Shown here: positions 4,511 through 5,151 of the stretch, piece by piece
Numbering within the stretch: the stretch's first letter is position 1
Layout of the letters: the number at the start of each line of letters is the position of its first letter
Source: Spirochaetales bacterium
Lineage (GTDB): Bacteria; Spirochaetota; Spirochaetia; DTKZ01
Assembly (NCBI GenBank): GCA_031280945.1
Contig: JAITGB010000097.1
Coordinates: 1-5,151 of the forward strand
Direction of reading: 5' to 3'
DNA length: 5,151 nt
Translations under genes and position numbers: made by a program
Notes under the pieces: model-generated
The model's input: only the letters and a program-made list of their open reading frames with translations
What the model was told of the DNA's origin: nothing
Database searches by the model: none

Positions 4511-5151
4511 TTGATTAAGGAAGCGATTGCGCTTGCGGCGGCGCGTAAAGATTTGAGCCGCGAGATGGCTGAGGCTGTCATGGACGAGATTATGAGCGGC
4601 AGGGCTTCGGAGATTCAGATGGCGGCTTTTCTGACGGCTATGGCTGTCAAGGGCGAGACTATCGAGGAGATTACGGCTGCGGCTTCGGGAATGAGGAGGC
4701 ACTGCGTTCGTGTTCTGCACGACAGGGACGCTCTTGAGATTGTGGGGACGGGCGGGGACAGGTCGAACTCTTTTAACATTTCTTCGACTGCGGCTTTGGT
4801 GATTTCCGCCGCGGGGATTCCTGTGGCCAAGCACGGCAACAGGGCGGCCTCCAGCAAGTCGGGAGCCGCTGATGTGTTCGAGGCTCTGGGGGTAAATATT
4901 TCTGTTTCGCCGGAAAAGAGTTTGGAGCTTTTACAGAGTATTGGTTTGTGTTTTCTCTTTGCGCAGAATTACCATATTTCCATGAAGTACGTTGCGCCGG
5001 TTCGCAAGGAGCTGGGCATCAGGACGATTTTTAATATTCTGGGCCCGCTTGTAAATCCGGCGGGGGCCAACATGGAGCTTTTGGGGGTGTACTCGCCTGA
5101 ATTGGTTGAGCCTCTTGCGCGGGTTCTTTCCAATCTGGGCGTAAAGAGCGC
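4511..5151 (+). CDS. trpD: Anthranilate phosphoribosyltransferase, N-terminal part
   Basis: TrpD transfers the phosphoribosyl group of PRPP to anthranilate, the second step of the tryptophan branch, in the cytoplasm. The first 213 codons are present, of about 340 expected; the gene runs off the right edge. Residues 1-65 form the helical domain (DEIMSGRASEIQMAAFLTAMAVKGETIEEI). The PRPP-binding motif GTGGD is at 79-83, followed by SNSFNISS (85-92). The conserved KHGNRAASSKSGAAD is at 107-121, with Asn110 matching an anthranilate-binding residue. HISMKYVAPVRKELGIRTIFNILGPLVNP (155-183) holds the conserved His155 and Arg165. The metal-binding Asp-Glu pair should lie beyond the window. The start is TTG, supported by AGGAG at 4500-4504. 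A separate promoter and a preceding terminator-like spacer make it independent of the sigma operon. Other trp genes may follow, but none is visible. Confidence 0.96.
   Translation, partial: MIKEAIALAAARKDLSREMAEAVMDEIMSGRASEIQMAAFLTAMAVKGETIEEITAAASGMRRHCVRVLHDRDALEIVGTGGDRSNSFNISSTAALVISAAGIPVAKHGNRAASSKSGAADVFEALGVNISVSPEKSLELLQSIGLCFLFAQNYHISMKYVAPVRKELGIRTIFNILGPLVNPAGANMELLGVYSPELVEPLARVLSNLGVKS

Noticed and set aside
4492..4518. Eight-codon frame MRTGEGID before trpD, as a leader peptide
   Set aside because: It has no tryptophan codons and no attenuator hairpins, and its stop overlaps the trpD start. It could couple translation, but nothing shows this.
4327..4518. Plus-strand open frame across the spacer before trpD
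   Set aside because: It reads straight through three hairpins and the trpD promoter and has no recognisable domain.
1..5151. CRISPR array, tRNA or rRNA genes, insertion sequence transposase
   Set aside because: No regularly spaced direct repeats, cloverleaf or rRNA-like stretches, or transposase-like proteins were seen on either strand.

Overview
The window carries two plus-strand envelope genes, a three-gene ECF sigma-factor operon and the 5' part of trpD. The organism is a diderm bacterium with roughly 50% GC: there is a predicted outer-membrane barrel protein and a lipoprotein. The mix of genes, the relaxed GTG/TTG starts and the strong strand skew suggest a spirochaete, perhaps a Treponema relative. 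That placement is inference, because no 16S or other marker gene is present.

Layout. (1) Positions 1-434 hold no certain gene. A possible leftward gene may run off the left edge. The rest is a non-coding region with a perfect AT-rich palindrome (142-175), a 131-bp nested inverted repeat (225-355) and a candidate promoter just before gene 1. (2) Positions 435-2722 hold an apparent two-gene operon: a small Omp85-type protein (signal peptide, one POTRA domain, short C-terminal barrel) and a 333-residue lipoprotein of unknown function. (3) Positions 2723-2831 form a regulatory region with a sequence closely matching an ECF-sigma promoter (TGAAAC-N17-CGTC). (4) Positions 2832-4290 hold a tightly packed operon: a small three-helix membrane protein (DUF6249-like), an ECF sigma factor, and a ZAS-type membrane anti-sigma factor whose start overlaps the sigma gene by 11 bp. 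(5) Positions 4291-4450 form a GC-rich, highly structured spacer that probably ends the operon. (6) From 4451 onward, a good sigma70-type promoter overlaid by a 26-bp imperfect palindrome leads into trpD, which runs off the right edge.

How the genes work together. The sigma and anti-sigma pair should form an envelope-responsive switch that activates its own operon through the upstream promoter; the small membrane protein is a candidate extra component. The Omp85-like protein and the lipoprotein may act together at the outer membrane. The trpD gene has its own promoter and a candidate repressor site, so it looks independent of the sigma operon.

The most unusual points are the putative autoregulatory ECF promoter, the operator-like palindrome at trpD, the nested inverted repeat near the left end, and a change from C-rich to G-rich plus strand at about 2720-2830 although all confident genes point the same way. 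None of these amounts to a proven new system; each is a testable lead.
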